A DNA stretch of 64,000 nt from Hydrangea macrophylla (GCA_033977485.1 CM066991.1:129847999-129911998); one strand, 5' to 3'; shown: positions 1 through 11,843, counted from the stretch's first letter. The notes: generated from the letters alone by a model not told the origin. Program-made: numbers and translations.

Positions 1-317
1 TTAGTTTTATCCTTTTGTCAAAGATTAGAGACTTTTAATTAAATACAGATATTGAAAGCACTTTTTAAAATTTTAGTAGACAAGGGATATATCTCTAACT
101 GTCCCATAAAAAAACAATAATTATTTTTTTAAAAGACTTAAAATAAGTGTCCAAATTTTTTTAAAAAAATGAATATACTCTAACCAACACTCTTAATAAA
201 AAGGCACCCATATCATATCATACTCATTATTGGGTTCAAACCCCACCCTTCTCCTCTACTCTGGGCCCGCATTTATTTCTTCACATGAGAGTACGAGACT
301 TGTGAAAATGAAAAAAA
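1..317. other. AT-rich intergenic sequence
   Basis: No gene is supported here. The only structure seen is a stretch around 100-165 with the words TTAAAATAAGTGTCCA and a preceding CTGTCCCA, which resembles one end of the Stowaway-type MITE found at 22387-22583. It looks like a degraded fragment. The short reading frame starting at 230 runs into the fold-back element and is not credible as a gene. Confidence 0.4.
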
Positions 318-321
318 AAAA

Positions 322-1286
322 GGGTAAATTACACAAATCTCCCTTGAGGTTTGCCTTAATTACACGGATCTTCCCCCTAGTTATAGAAATTACACAGACC
401 TCCCTCGAAGTTTATAATTAGGTAACAAAATGCCCCCTCTCCTAACGTTCCGTTAGTTTTTTTTACATTAGTCTCCCCTGAAAATTACAATTAGCCCCCC
501 TAATATTATAAAATTGTCATACTAAGCCTCATTTCTCTTATATTTTTGTGATAATTATAAAATCCCTCCTCCATCATATGTTTTTTGGGTTAATTTTTTT
601 AGCATTAATTTATATCATCTACACAAAATACATATAAATAGGTCCAAAAAAATTTTTTCCCGAACAAATCTCTGTCAAGCCCCCCCTGTATTAATTTTCT
701 AGATCCGCCCCTGCCCATATGCTTCAAAAGTGGACACTTAACCCCCTGTGATTGTGGACTAAAATAGAACTGTTATGATTTCACTCAAAGAGCGTTAATC
801 CCAAAATTAACATCAAAAAGGGGTTAAGTGTTTATATTTTTAATCAATTTTAGAAATTTTGTCAATTTTCGTCACTTATGAAGCATAGGGACAGGGGCGG
901 ATCTAGAAAATTAATACAGGGGGGCTTGACAGAGGTTTGTTTGGGAAATTTTTTTTTTTTTGGACATATTTAAATGTATTTTGTGTAGATGATATAAATT
1001 AATGCTAAAAAAATTAACCCAAAAATATATGATGGAGGAGGGATTTTATAATTAGCACAAAAATATAAGAGAAATGAGGCTTAATATGACAATTTTATAA
1101 TATTAGGGGGACTAATTATAATTTTCAGGGGAGGCTAATGTAAAAAAAACTAACGAACCGTTAGGAGAGGGGGCATTTTGTTACCTAATTACAAAACTTG
1201 AGGGAGGTCTGTGTAATTTCTGTAACTAGGGGGGAGGTCCGTGTAATTAAGGCAAACCTCAGGGGAGGTTTGTGTAAATTACCCCC
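322..1286. mobile_element. Fold-back (long inverted repeat) element, Mutator-like
   Basis: The outer ends are GGGTAAATTACACAAA at 322 and its reverse complement ending near 1286. The arms (about 322-760 and 815-1286) are inverted copies of each other almost throughout; matching blocks include the CCTCCCTCGA / GAGGGAGGTC pair, the CTAACGTTCCGTTAG block and the GGGGCGGATCTAG block. Only a short centre, roughly 760-815, is unpaired. The target is A-rich, so the duplication cannot be sized. The ends resemble non-autonomous Mutator-like plant elements, while CAGGGGCGGATCTAG inside the arms is hAT-like, so the element may be composite. It ends about 290 bp upstream of the R2 start codon. Confidence 0.75.
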
Positions 1287-1287
1287 A

Positions 1288-1579
1288 AAAAAACCCACAA
1301 TTACACGGTAGGACCTCTAGGTTATTTTAAACGACATGGTTTTGAAGGAACTATTCAATCTATCTATTCCTTTGGAATCACAAAATCATAGCCCCATGCA
1401 AACAAAAATAAATCTCTGCATTCGGTAATTCGCTATCAACAAACAGCCAAACGTGTAGGTTTGTTTGGGGTGGGGGGGTTTTTGTAGGGTTTCTCTTGAT
1501 TCCTACAAACCTATTCTGTATAGAGAAAGAAAGAGTCCAGAGAGCGAGAGAGAGAGAGAGAGAGGGAGAGAGCAAACAA
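1288..1579 (+). promoter_or_regulatory. Presumed promoter and 5' leader of the R2 gene
   Basis: This short stretch between the fold-back element and the start codon must hold the proximal promoter and leader. A telo-box-like word TAGGGTTT lies at 1485-1492, a motif often found in promoters of plant S-phase and translation genes. A GA-rich tract (about 1541-1571) lies just before the ATG, as in many plant leaders. I looked for the E2F word TTTCCCGC or its complement, common in plant R2 promoters, and did not find it here. No clear TATA box was seen. Confidence 0.4.
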
Positions 1580-1737
1580 ATGGGTTCTCTGAAAAATGGA
1601 ATGCATAAAGAACGACGCGAGGATGAAGAAGAAGAGCCAATATTGGCGGAGAAATCTCAGCGCTTTTGTATGTTTCCTATTAGATACCCCAAACTCTGGG
1701 AGATGTACAAGAAGGCCCAGGCCAGCTTTTGGACCGG

Positions 1738-1776
<39 letters not shown>

Positions 1777-4700
1777 TTTGTGCTCGCGCGTGTTGTGACG
1801 TGGATATTTATACAACTTTAGTCTTGAAATTTCGTCAATTAAACTTTTCCAAAATTGGATATTTCTGCCTCATCTTAGTGTGTTTGAAGTGGGTATGTAT
1901 TGGGTCTCTCTCCATTTCATTGTTGATTGCTTCAAATTTGTTGGTTTACATTATTGTTATCCTCAATTCATGTGGACAGGGGATTTACTTTGGAAAAACT
2001 TTTCACTTTCTACTTGTTTGTTGGGTGTATTGTGAATTTACCTTTTACCTATGGCTTTTGAATGATATTGCAATTTGTATTTGCATCCTAAATCTTTTTT
2101 TGCTTTTGTGTTTTAAATTAGAGATGGGAAAATATGTTAGATAATCTTCATTGAAAATTCAAGCTTGTTCTGAAGATGTTGGGAACTGGGGAGTGGGGAC
2201 GTTTTTGGTTGTGCGTGTGTATATGTGTTTTTTTTTTTTGGTGTGGGGGGATAAACTAGAGAGAATTGTTATCTTAGTGCTAGACTCCATAGAGCTTGGA
2301 ACTTGGAAGTCCACAATTGGGAGATGCCAGAGGTGAGCACTTTCTTGTGTTGGGGAACCATTTTGTTGACTTCTTTTGCTTTTTGGTGCATGGTAAAAGT
2401 GGAAAGCATGCCCTTGTGGTCTTTCACACGGATTGCATGAGCTCTTACCATCCCTTTTTTTTTCCCCCCCTCTCTCCTGAGACGGATTGCGTGGGTGGTT
2501 GTTTATGGTGGTACTACCAAGTACCAACTAGAGAATTTCAGCTGAGGAAGTCGATCTCTAGTAGAGATGGGGGGCATGAGGCACTATTTGTTCTGGTGAA
2601 AAGATATTGATGCTGGAATACTATGGTGATTCCAACAGTAAATATGGTGGTGTTGGTTTTGGTCTTTGCCACTCCGCATTTGAAATATCCTACTGCTAGG
2701 ACCTGAGGTGCTTGTGATTATTGTGTTTGTAATGATGATCCAATGATGATTGTTGTAGTAGTGGTCATGGTAATGGTATACATTTGAGTTAAAATAAAAA
2801 AATAAATTAAAAATAATGGTATGTCTTTGGTAATTTTTTTTTCTTGTCAGATATGATTTATAGAGAGTCCACTCAAGGTCATTGGCACTGACATGTGTTT
2901 TGCCTTTGATTTCCTATTTTGGAACCCTTTATATGATTTATCAAGTTGAATTCATCCATTTCCCTTGGTTTATTTGTATTCCTTTGTCGATTTCCTCTTT
3001 GCATTTATTGTTTGTTGCCAGTTGGTTATTGTGTGAGCACAAACGATTCTGACAATCTGTTATTGCGGGCTCTCAGCTGAGGAAGTCGATCTCTCCCTGG
3101 ATGTGCAGCATTGGGACACTTTGTCTGATTCTGAGAAACACTTTATAAGCCATGTGCTAGCATTCTTTGCTGCATCTGATGGGATTGTTTTAGAAAATTT
3201 GGCTTCAAGATTTGTAAATGATATTCAAGTCTCTGAGGTATTATTCGTGTTATCTAATACCATATGGGCTTTTGATTATGTTCAGCTTCCATCTTCTCGC
3301 TTAATCCCTTCTTTCATGATGTGTCCCTCATCCACGTTGTTCCTTTATGCAACTTAATTGTATTGTACTGATACCGATTAGAGCATTGATACTTATGCAC
3401 TGGGATTATTACACGAAAAGAGGCTAATTTATCTTAATTTGGTGAGTGTAAATTGTGTAACTTGCCTTTTTTTTTTTTTTTTGAATGATATGCATAAATG
3501 AAAGAAATGTACATATGTGGTTTGATGAAAACCATAAACATAAATCATAGGATGATGGCAAGTGATAGCACTTTGCAATTCATGTCATTGTGACATTAAC
3601 ATATATTTGTATGCCCTGAGCCCAAACATATTTTCATAACAATGGTCGTGCATTTGCTGCACATATCTATTACCTAGTTAAATTCAATACTCAGACAAAA
3701 TATTTGCACCATATTCATGAAACATATTAGTTGAAGCACCATGTTGTCCAAATGCTATGTTTTGGGGGCAGACGCCTCCTTAAAGTCAAATCATGTGTAA
3801 TATGTGTTGGATACTTGATTGGACATGTGCAAACATGTCTATATTTTGGAGTCATCAATCTACTTTTAAGCTCCAATAGCTCTTTCGTATGCTAAATGTG
3901 TAAGGAAGTACATATTTACTTGATTTATTATACTGTAAACTTGATCCTGTGTCTTCCTTAATCATTAACTCCTCTGCTAAATTTTGATTGTCGTGAATCT
4001 CTGGATTATTATAATCTTTTCAAGGACCCAACTTTTAAACTAATTCCCCTTGTGAAATTTGTTAAGCATTGCTAAGCTACTAAGAAAAGGATAATTACAT
4101 GAAGTAAACCTCTGAAAAAAAAATATCATTATAACCAAACACAGTGATGTTCTTACCACATTCACCTTTTTTGTTCCAGCTATTATGTAATTTGACATTT
4201 GTAACTCAAAATATCAGTAAGTTTCATCAAATTATGGACATTATCGGACAAGCTAAAGGTAAAAGCAAATTCTACAATAAACCTACGCCTATGAGTGGTC
4301 CGTGTATATGTACTGTCCAGCTGTGTCCCCCGGCTTGAATTTTGACTGTTGCGGTATGCCTAATGCCCTTCGACTAAGCGTGTGTATTGTTCCTCAAATA
4401 TATCTGGCATTCTTTTGTCTTATTGCTCATCAAAGATGTGCAATTCTAATGTTGGTACATAATTATGTAATTTGCTTTCCTTGAAGATGACTGATCCAAA
4501 TCCTTTTATTTTTTCCAGGCTCGGGCATTCTACGGATTTCAAATTGCAATGGAGAATGTACATTCTGGTATATCTTTGTGCGTGATGCTGTGATGATTTA
4601 CTCATATCATGTATGCTTGTGCTACCTGATTGTGGGTATATTCTGCCTACTGTTCTTAGAGATGTACAGTCTTCTTTTGGAAACATACATCAAGGACTCA

Positions 4701-7700
4701 AGGGAGAAACATAGATTGTTCAACGCAATTGAGAACATTCCATGTGTTGCTCAAAAGGCCAAGTGGGCTTTGGATTGGATTCAAAGGTATTGACACATTG
4801 TTGTGATGCCCTTTGTTGATCAATTGTGCTTAATAATCAGTCAAAGAATAGTCTCCATAAGTCTGTATTTGTTTACTGGTATTAAAACTTAGCTGGTAAT
4901 GGCTTGATCACTAAAATCTTGTCGGCTGCTTTCTCTGCCTCAAGACTACCTTTTCATGTGAGGGAAGTAGATCTAGCAAATACTAATTTAAAATCTCATT
5001 CCTCCTCGAACTGAAACAGTTTTTTGGTGATTCTTTGATAAAAAGAAACACACACACACACACACACACACTCACATTTTTATTTTTATTTTTATATGTA
5101 ATTGAACTGGCTTCATTTTAGTATTTGTATCTTCAGTTTCCATGAATTTGGCTTTAACATTTGGGTTGTGTAAAATCCTTCCAATTAATATGTTGCTGGT
5201 ACCTGATGGTATCCATTGATTAAGAGCCTGTTTGGTTTAGGTTTTAAAATAATCACCTTTTGGAATAAAATATTTTTTTAAAAGCCACAAAAATGAAGCT
5301 TTTTTAAAAAAAAATGCTGATTTTTAGCTTTAAAAGGAATCAGATTTTTTAAAAGCTGTGAAAAATCTAATCCAAACAGTCACAGCTCCAAATAACTATC
5401 CCAAACAGGCGCTAAGGCCGCCTCATGTTTTACACTTCCTCATTGTGCTAATCTTTTCATTTGCAGTTCCACATCATTTGCAGAAAGACTTGTTGCCTTT
5501 GCATGTGTTGAAGGAATATTTTTCTCAGGAAGGTATGCTTTTAAATCACTGTCGTGTTTTTCAAGCATAACTGGTTTATATGTCATGTATGTTTTGAAAA
5601 AGTTCACATCAAAGATTATTTTCTTCCCAGCTTTTGTGCCATTTTTTGGCTTAAAAAGCGGGGGCTAATGCCGGGTTTGACCTTCTCGAACGAGCTTATT
5701 TCTAGAGACGAGGGTCTCCACTGTGACTTTGCCTGCCTTGTGTACAGGTGTTTACTCTGTTCTTGTAGTTACTATTATTTTGACTTCTACATTTGATGTT
5801 TCGCTGGATTCAAAGTCATAGCTAAACTGGATGGTGCTGTACATTCCATTTTCTGCTGAAACTTCCTTTTTGGCTTCGTTTGGTTAGCGGATTTTAGAGA
5901 AGAGAAACAAGAAGGAAAGTTATTTCCCACATGTTTTCTTCCATGCTTGAATATCAAGAAAAGAGGAACGGAAGTGACTCACAAAATGCCAAAATTTTAA
6001 TTTTTTTTCACCCTTTTTTCTTTTCCTTCCTAATTTGGTCACTGTTTTCCTTATTAACCAAACACAGAAAAGTGTCTTCCTCGGCATTCTATTTTCCTTT
6101 CCATCACTAAATTGATGAACCAAACAAAGCCTTACTATTTCTCAGGGGAGGAGGAGTGGGGGAATGGGGAAGGGGTCATAAATGAAATTGATTGCTATTT
6201 TCACAGCTTATTGCGGAAGCAACTACCGTGGCAAAAGGTTCATCACATTGTGCACCAAGCTGTTGAAATAGAAACCGAGTTTGTTTGTGAGGCTCTGCCA
6301 TGTGCGCTGATTGGCATGAACTCAACACTCATGAGCCAATACATAAAGTTTGTTGCTGACCGTCTTTTGGTATGATTGGTGTTTTGTTATTTGATCCTAG
6401 GGATTATATTGGTGGTTCTATGGGTAACGTTATTCATAACTTTGCCTTTTTCAGGTTTCCCTAGGGTGCCAGAGGAAATACAACATAGAAAATCCCTTTG
6501 ATTGGATGGAATTCATTTCCTTGCAGTGAGTATTGAAGAAAACTGTCCTTTCAATTTTTCTGATTCTAATGCTTGAACTTGATAAATTGTAGATTAATTT
6601 ATTATGTAGAATAGTACATCCTGCACAAGTCTTAGAGGCTGTTTGGGAAGCCTCAGAACTGGTTTTGTGATTCATAACTGAACTAGTTCTACATATTAAA
6701 ATGTTTGGTAAACAATCTACTATTGCAAGGGAGTCCATGCCCGAGCTGAAATCACTCTTAAAACAGGTTCTTTGTCTAACCAGCATGATATTGGTTTTTT
6801 CATAAGAACCAAATAGAAAACAAGGAACTAAACCTTTTATGCATTTCTAAACAGGCCGTTAGACCCAAAGATAAACTTGCTAGTACCTGAACATTTTGCA
6901 TGAGTCTTTAGTTCCAAAGCCATTTTCTTTTTCCCTTTATGGGTAAAGCTTAGATTTAGCGCATATGCTTCGTAGTGCTTGATGTGGTACTACACTGATT
7001 GAATACCCACCACTAGATTTTTGTCTCTTGGGAGTTGGGACATCCTTTTTCCCAGACATAATTATGATTACAATCATCGAACTTGTGGGGTTTCCACCGT
7101 CCATAGAAGTGGTGTAAAATCATATTATGGATCTTATCATCACATCAACCTAACAATATGTCATGGCCTGATGGTGTATTAGGTGGGACCTGTGTCAAAT
7201 ACTGGATTGCAACCACCTATTACTTAATTAGATACATTATAAAATCAGTGCTTCGCTCTACTTCAATCATGCGAAAACTCTATCCCACTGAAACCAAAAA
7301 GATTGGAAATATTTTCTGATAGGTAGTAGTAAATATTTTGTTGTGGGATATTGGTAAATTAGAAATATGCCTTACTTGTCCTATTCAAATCAAATTTAAT
7401 CCATGAATCCTGGTGGGTTTTTTTTCTTTTCGGTCTCTGAACTTTCATGTTTTGACTTCTCATTTCAAAGTGAAATGATATCTGGCATGTGGTTAAACTC
7501 TGGACTCGGATAGTCAGTGGAGTAAATGTTACTGCGTTTCGGAAAGTAAATAACAAACAGTTCTGTACTACATGTTACAATTATCTTGTGTTTTTTTGCT
7601 CTTTTTTCTGACCTAGAATGATTTGTTTGATTGGGCAGAGGAAAAGCTAACTTCTTTGAGAGGAGGGTTGGTGATTATCAGAAGGCTTCTGTTATGTCAA

Positions 7701-7753
7701 GCCTACAAGATGCTACGAACAATTTCGTCTTCAAGATCGACGAGGACTTCTAG
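1580..7753 (+). CDS. RNR2: Ribonucleoside-diphosphate reductase small (R2) subunit
   Basis: This is the R2 subunit, which holds the di-iron/tyrosyl radical that R1 needs to reduce ribonucleotides to deoxyribonucleotides for DNA synthesis. I read nine exons: 1580-1736, 3077-3237, 4519-4567, 4660-4786, 5467-5532, 5631-5747, 6207-6369, 6455-6525, 7639-7753. They total 1026 nt, giving 341 aa and a TAG stop, the usual plant length; all introns are GT-AG. Iron ligands by alignment to mouse and E. coli R2 are D87, E118, H121, E180, E214 and H217. The radical tyrosine is Y125 in the block ENVHSEMYS, which spans the exon 3/4 junction. The C terminus KIDEDF is the acidic, phenylalanine-ended tail that docks on R1. 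The start MGSLK is the usual one for plant R2. I cannot tell which Arabidopsis paralogue (TSO2, RNR2A or RNR2B) it matches best. Confidence 0.95.
1739..1772. repeat. (TA)n microsatellite at the exon 1 splice donor
   Basis: About 17 TA units begin three bases into intron 1 of the R2 gene, directly after the donor GTAA. Length changes here would alter the donor's immediate context. Confidence 0.9.
2539..2559 (+). repeat. 21-bp copy of the exon 2 start inside R2 intron 1
   Basis: These 21 bases are identical to 3074-3094, the acceptor CAG plus the first 18 bases of exon 2. The copy follows GAGAATTT, so it looks like an acceptor. Used as one, it would read A-E-E-V-D-L and then TAG. Confidence 0.85.
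5041..5075. repeat. (CA)n microsatellite in R2 intron 4
   Basis: A run of about 11 CA units lies near 5050-5070, flanked by AAAGAAA and TCACATTTTTATTTTT. Confidence 0.85.
5224..5412. mobile_element. Tourist-like MITE in R2 intron 4
   Basis: The ends are GAGCCTGTTTGGTTTAGG and the complement of GCGCCTGTTTGGGATAG, with TAA on both sides (5221-5223 and 5413-5415). A 3-bp TAA/TTA duplication and a GCCTGTTTGG terminus are typical of PIF/Harbinger-derived (Tourist) MITEs. Confidence 0.8.
5872..6131. mobile_element. Tourist-like MITE in R2 intron 6
   Basis: Terminal inverted repeats GGCTTCGTTTGGTT and AACCAAACAAAGCC bound about 260 bp. The right flank is TTA and the left is TTT, probably a mutated duplication. 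The internal words AGAGAAGAG and TTTCC(A/C)TCACTAAAT link it to the copies at 57025, 60702 and about 55029. Confidence 0.8.
6635..6858. mobile_element. Tourist-like MITE in R2 intron 8
   Basis: Left end GAGGCTGTTTGGG and right end CTAAACAGGCCG are imperfect inverted repeats. TTA lies on both sides (6632-6634 and 6859-6861). Confidence 0.75.
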
Positions 7754-7974
7754 TCATCAACTCTGTTTGTGGCTTCCCACAAGTATTCCATATATTTTGT
7801 TGCTATTCTTTATCGTAACATTTTTGTCTACTAGTATGTGGCATCAGCTCATCTCCTCAATCCTCCCAATGTCTGTCCAAAGGAAAGAAAAAAAAGAAAA
7901 GAAAAGTTAATTGTTAATTGTCTAAATTTGGTATTTTATGTATGTACTCGTTAATATTAGGCTGTCCCTCGTTT

Positions 7975-8007
<33 letters not shown>

Positions 8008-8963
8008 TATTTGGGCGGGTGTACCATTATCTCTTATATGTGGCATCTTAGTGTTTGTTGTGTAATGAGAAAAGGTATGAAAAGCAAGTTTTAATTAATC
8101 CAATGAAGGTGAAATGGCTCATTCATTTTGTTTGCATTTTACGTCAACCTTTGTTGCTTTATTACATAATCTTTCATTAAAGTATTGACATGGATCTATA
8201 GCTCTTATTTTACTCTTTTACATTTTAAATGTCTGCATGTGTGCAATGATGCTGCCAATATTACCCATTTGTAACTACAAATTCAGAGACCCCTTTTGAA
8301 GCTTTCTATTTTTTTTTTTTTTTTAAATGTTCAGGTTCTGTGGGATCTGTAAAATGTTCTTAGTTAGACGTGGATAAATTACTTGAAGGGGTCGATGAAA
8401 TTGTTTAATACATGTGAAATTGCAGTAGTCATGTTTTAGGTCACGATGGAGCAATCTTATTGATGCGCTAATTTATTGTAATCCTGTTTGGTTTATGAGA
8501 AAATAGAGGTTAATAAACTTAAAATGGCCACTTGAGTTTATTTGCATGATGATAATTAATCATATTCTTGGTTATGGATAGTCTGGGGCTTGGATTGTTT
8601 ACATGATATGATTCAATTCAACTATAGATTTAATGATTTATGACTTGTGCAAAAATCAGATTCTTTCCATTGGGAGGTCCATCGAGTTGATTTCATGACA
8701 AACTTTATGATCCTCTTTTTTTTTTATAAATTTTAATCAAACATGAATTTCAATGCAGAGGTTAGGATGTGTTTGATCATCCAATTAAGTGTTAAATATG
8801 AAAAGTTTTAGCCTTTATTTTTTTTTTTTAGTGCATTTGATAACTTACCACTACTGAAAAAGGAGCCACAAGCTTACTAAAAACTCTGTTGAAAAGTTTC
8901 ACTTCAAAAAAATCACTCTTTAAGTATAAATTTTCAGTTTTACCAAACAAGGCGTCGTGAGAT
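7754..8963. other. R2 3' flank and intergenic sequence
   Basis: The R2 3' untranslated region must lie at the start of this stretch, but no single strong AATAAA signal marks its end. A (TA)n run followed by CACACAC lies at about 7976-8006. A possible worn Tourist-like element runs from about 8764 (GGATGTGTTTGATC) to about 8955 (ACCAAACAAGGCGTC), without a clear duplication. No other gene is seen. Confidence 0.45.
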
Positions 8964-8972
8964 AGAGATTAT

Positions 8973-9103
8973 TGGTAATGTTATATGCACATAAAGAACT
9001 AGGTCATTTATTTCGGTGGGGTCTATACCTGCATGTATGAGATCCACTGAAATGAATGACCCAGATCTTTATGTACACATTTTATGTGTACCAATCATTA
9101 CTC
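8973..9103. mobile_element. Mutator-type MITE, 9-bp duplication
   Basis: The termini TGGTAATG and CATTACTC are imperfect inverted repeats, and longer blocks (GCACATAAAGA / TCTTTATGTACAC) pair further in. The 9-bp word AGAGATTAT flanks it exactly (8964-8972 and 9104-9112). A 9-bp duplication points to Mutator. The termini match the GAGTAATG family at 22608. Confidence 0.8.
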
Positions 9104-9149
9104 AGAGATTATATACCTAGTCAAAATTCCATCTAGAACTATAATTAAA

Positions 9150-9300
9150 GTAAGGGATAATTGCAAGTACCTCCTCTGATTTCTGAGGTAAGATAAAAAT
9201 AGAAGGACCTCTATAATAATATGAAAATTTTATTCAGACCTCCCCTCAGTTATATAGTTTAGTAATAGTTTTCCTCCTATACTAAACCGTCAGTTGTTCT
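9150..9300. repeat. One-sided remnant of a Mutator-like fold-back end
   Basis: The words GGGATAATTGCAAGTACCTCC and CAGACCTCCCCTCAG resemble the arms of the 322-1286 element, but no matching inverted arm is nearby. Confidence 0.35.
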
Positions 9301-9404
9301 TGATGATTGTTTTGTTCAACTTTTTAAAAATGACTAGTCCAACAGAGTTTTATATGAAAGTGTATTCGTTCTCAAATCGTCAACTTGTCCTTTTATGATG
9401 TGTA

Positions 9405-9767
9405 GGCTTAATTATAAGATATATCCTTAAAGTTTGGTTCTTATTTTATTTTAGTCCCTGTAGTTTCAATTGTAGTAATTTAATTCTTGAAGTTTTTAAA
9501 TATAAGCAATATGGTCTAAATGTCCCATTCTGTAAGAAAATTTTGACGTTAAGGGCAAAAATGGAACACCATCAATTTCCCCACCCATTCGTTAGCGTAA
9601 TTGTGCATAGTAGTAGGTGAATTCCGTCAATTTATCTAACAGAATGGGATATTTGAATCACATTACTTCTATTTAAAAACTTCAGGGACCAAATTATTGC
9701 AATTGAAACTATATGAACTAAAATGAGATAGGGACCAAACTTCAAGGATATGATTTGTATTTAAGTC
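9405..9767. mobile_element. Second fold-back element
   Basis: Arms of about 130 bp (9405-9536 and 9640-9767) are inverted copies. Pairs include CCTTAAAGTTTGG / CCAAACTTCAAGG, CCCTGTAGTTTCAATTG / CAATTGAAACTATATG and TGTCCCATTCTGT / ACAGAATGGGATA. The ~100-bp centre is unpaired. No clear target duplication was found. The family differs from the element at 322. Confidence 0.75.
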
Positions 9768-9959
9768 TTATTAAAGGTTAAAAATTGTTATTATTGAAGT
9801 GTAATATTGGCAATTTCGTCTGCACCATTAACATGGTTCCATTTCTGACTAGGAAGTTAAATCTTTTTTTCATAACACAAGATAGGTTTTTGTATTTTGA
9901 CATTCTGCGTAATTATCCTGAAACTAAGATGAACCCTATGCGTTATCTTATATTCATAT

Positions 9960-10736
9960 CCCCCTGATCTCTGGGTCAAGGATATCATAGCTGCCAATGG
10001 ACAGTGGAATTTGGATTCTATTAGACCTTTGGCTTTGTGAGGAACCCCTAACCTTCCTATAATACCTATACTGACTTCCGTTCTTGGTCCTTAACTGGGA
10101 ATGGTTGTTTCAGTTCCAAAAGTGCCTATCTCTTTCTTGCAAAGTATATAACTCTTGGGGTACATAAGAATCTCACATAAATAAAATATATAAATTTTAT
10201 GTGCATCTCTCTCCTCTGTAGACTCCACAGATACTGTGGATCCCACAATGTCTGTGGACCCCATTAAAAGAGAGATAGATACATTATGGTGTATATATCT
10301 TATTTATGTGAGATTCTTGTATACCCCAAGAATTATCCACTTACAAATGCCTGCCCTCCTCATGACACCAACCTCTGAACTAAATTCTGAAAGTGGAAAA
10401 TCCCCAGCAGACAAAAAACTGTTCATGAGGAAATGTATCCATGATAGGCTTCCCTCAAATTACTTTTTACTCACGAGAAACATCATTCTTGATTCCTCTT
10501 GCAATTGGTGCTCCCGTTGGAAGGAGGATACTTTACACATCCTCAGTGATTGTCCTAAAGCAAAAAAAAAAAAAAAAAAAAACCTTTAGGGAAATGTCCT
10601 CCCTACGGCTGTAGACGTGCCTCAATTATCCATGGACCTTGAATGGATATTTCATAGAATGGAAGATACAGCTAGCACTAATAACCAATCCTTTTTTTTT
10701 TTGTTTAATGATATTCTTTGCGTTGCAGGAGTACAG
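9960..10736 (+). pseudogene. LINE retrotransposon, 3' part of the polyprotein, broken
   Basis: Translated pieces match the C-terminal region of plant L1-type LINE polyproteins: DLWVKDIIAANGQWNLD from about 9967, then DFRSWSLTGNGCFSSKSAY from about 10073, and from about 10390 a zf-RVT-like segment with KLFMRKCIHDRLPSNY and a CxxC...H...C motif in SCNWCSRWKEDTLHILSDC. Stops, frameshifts and an A-run (about 10561-10581) break it, and a MITE sits inside it at 10149-10335. The tail of the same reading frame appears to resume at 17165, after the LTR block. It is a dead relic. Confidence 0.75.
10149..10335. mobile_element. MITE nested in the LINE relic
   Basis: About 35-bp terminal inverted repeats are visible: TAACTCTTGGGGTACATAAG on the left pairs with CTTGTATACCCCAAGAATTA on the right, and AATCTCACATAAATAA pairs with TTATTTATGTGAGATT. 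No clear duplication was identified, so the superfamily is not assigned. Confidence 0.8.
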
Positions 10737-11021
10737 TGTCACGCCCCAAATCCACGTATATGAATCTAGATCACGTGGCATGTTCACCGAGGCTCTTTTT
10801 ACTCATTTAAAAGTTGTAGTAGTGGAAAAAGAACTTTAAAGATAACAATGAATAATCTCTCATTTGAAACAATCCACCCAAAGTTGTATGAATTTGAAAA
10901 CATAATTATATTTTGAAACGAATGAATTTATATTCAAAGGGTCTCAAATGTACCCTAAGAATCAAACAAAATATTTAAATCATTTTCGGAATTGGTAGAA
11001 AAAGAAAATATCAGGGAGTAT

Positions 11022-11134
11022 TTCGACCGGTCGAGATGCTCCGTTCTCTCGACCGGTCGAATGACCCCTCGGCAATAATCTTTCACAACAGAGGGCACTT
11101 CGACCGGTCGAACTGTCCCCTTCAACCAGTCGAA
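11022..11134. repeat. Cluster of TTCGACCGGTCGAA palindromes in an LTR
   Basis: Near-complete copies lie at 11022-11034, 11049-11060 and 11099-11112, and a degenerate copy at 11121-11134. Each is followed by GA-TG-CCCC-like spacers. Confidence 0.9.
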
Positions 11135-11843
11135 TGACCCCCTGACAGCAATCCTTCTTGTACTAGGATATTGTCTAAAGTCAAGCAACCCTTGCATTCG
11201 TTAACTACCTTAATCATGAAACCAAAACATTAAGTCGATAAGTACAACATTCAAGATGCGAACTCCAGACCCATTCCATGTTTTCCAAGTCAATACAAAT
11301 CGTAGTTTTAGTTACTCGAAAGTAATTCCTTACAATGTTTGGAAATGAAATGAAACATATATAAGGCTATAATCCACTTCTAATATTACAAAACTACGAG
11401 ATGAAACATGATGAGTCGCCTTCTAAGTGAATTCCCAACATCTCGTGATCACCTCCCCGATTTCTCATGGCATTGACACCTGAAATGGTTATTTGAATAA
11501 CCACACATATTTCGATTTGTTTAAGCTAACGCTTAGTGATTAAATCAACGATGCACATGAATGATAAACATGCTTACATTTACATCTTTATAATTCATAC
11601 TAGTCTCCGCAGTCTCACGTGTATGGTTCACACTCCTAGTCCATGATTCCTCGCCAATAAGTCCACGCAATTAGGTAAGATCCACGTTTCTTTTCTTAAA
11701 ACGTGCGACCTTATGCCGATAACTCCTCCACAACAATGGCTTGGTACACACATTCTTTTGACCTATAGCAACTAAATATGCTCAAATACATTTTAACATG
11801 CTTTCGACATAAGTCAAACATTTCACTATACAATTGAACCTAC

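Noticed and set aside
1288..1579. Expected E2F site in the R2 promoter
   Set aside because: I looked for TTTCCCGC and its complement in the short upstream region and did not find it; a more distal site beyond the fold-back element cannot be excluded.
1596..2144. 182-codon open frame through R2 exon 1 into intron 1
   Set aside because: It is out of frame with the R2 exon and runs through a TA microsatellite (poly Y-I); it is a shadow of exon 1 and AT-rich intron.
10236..10589. 117-codon plus-strand frame taken as a gene
   Set aside because: It starts inside a MITE and continues into the LINE zf-RVT-like region and an A-run, so it is a chimera of two mobile elements.
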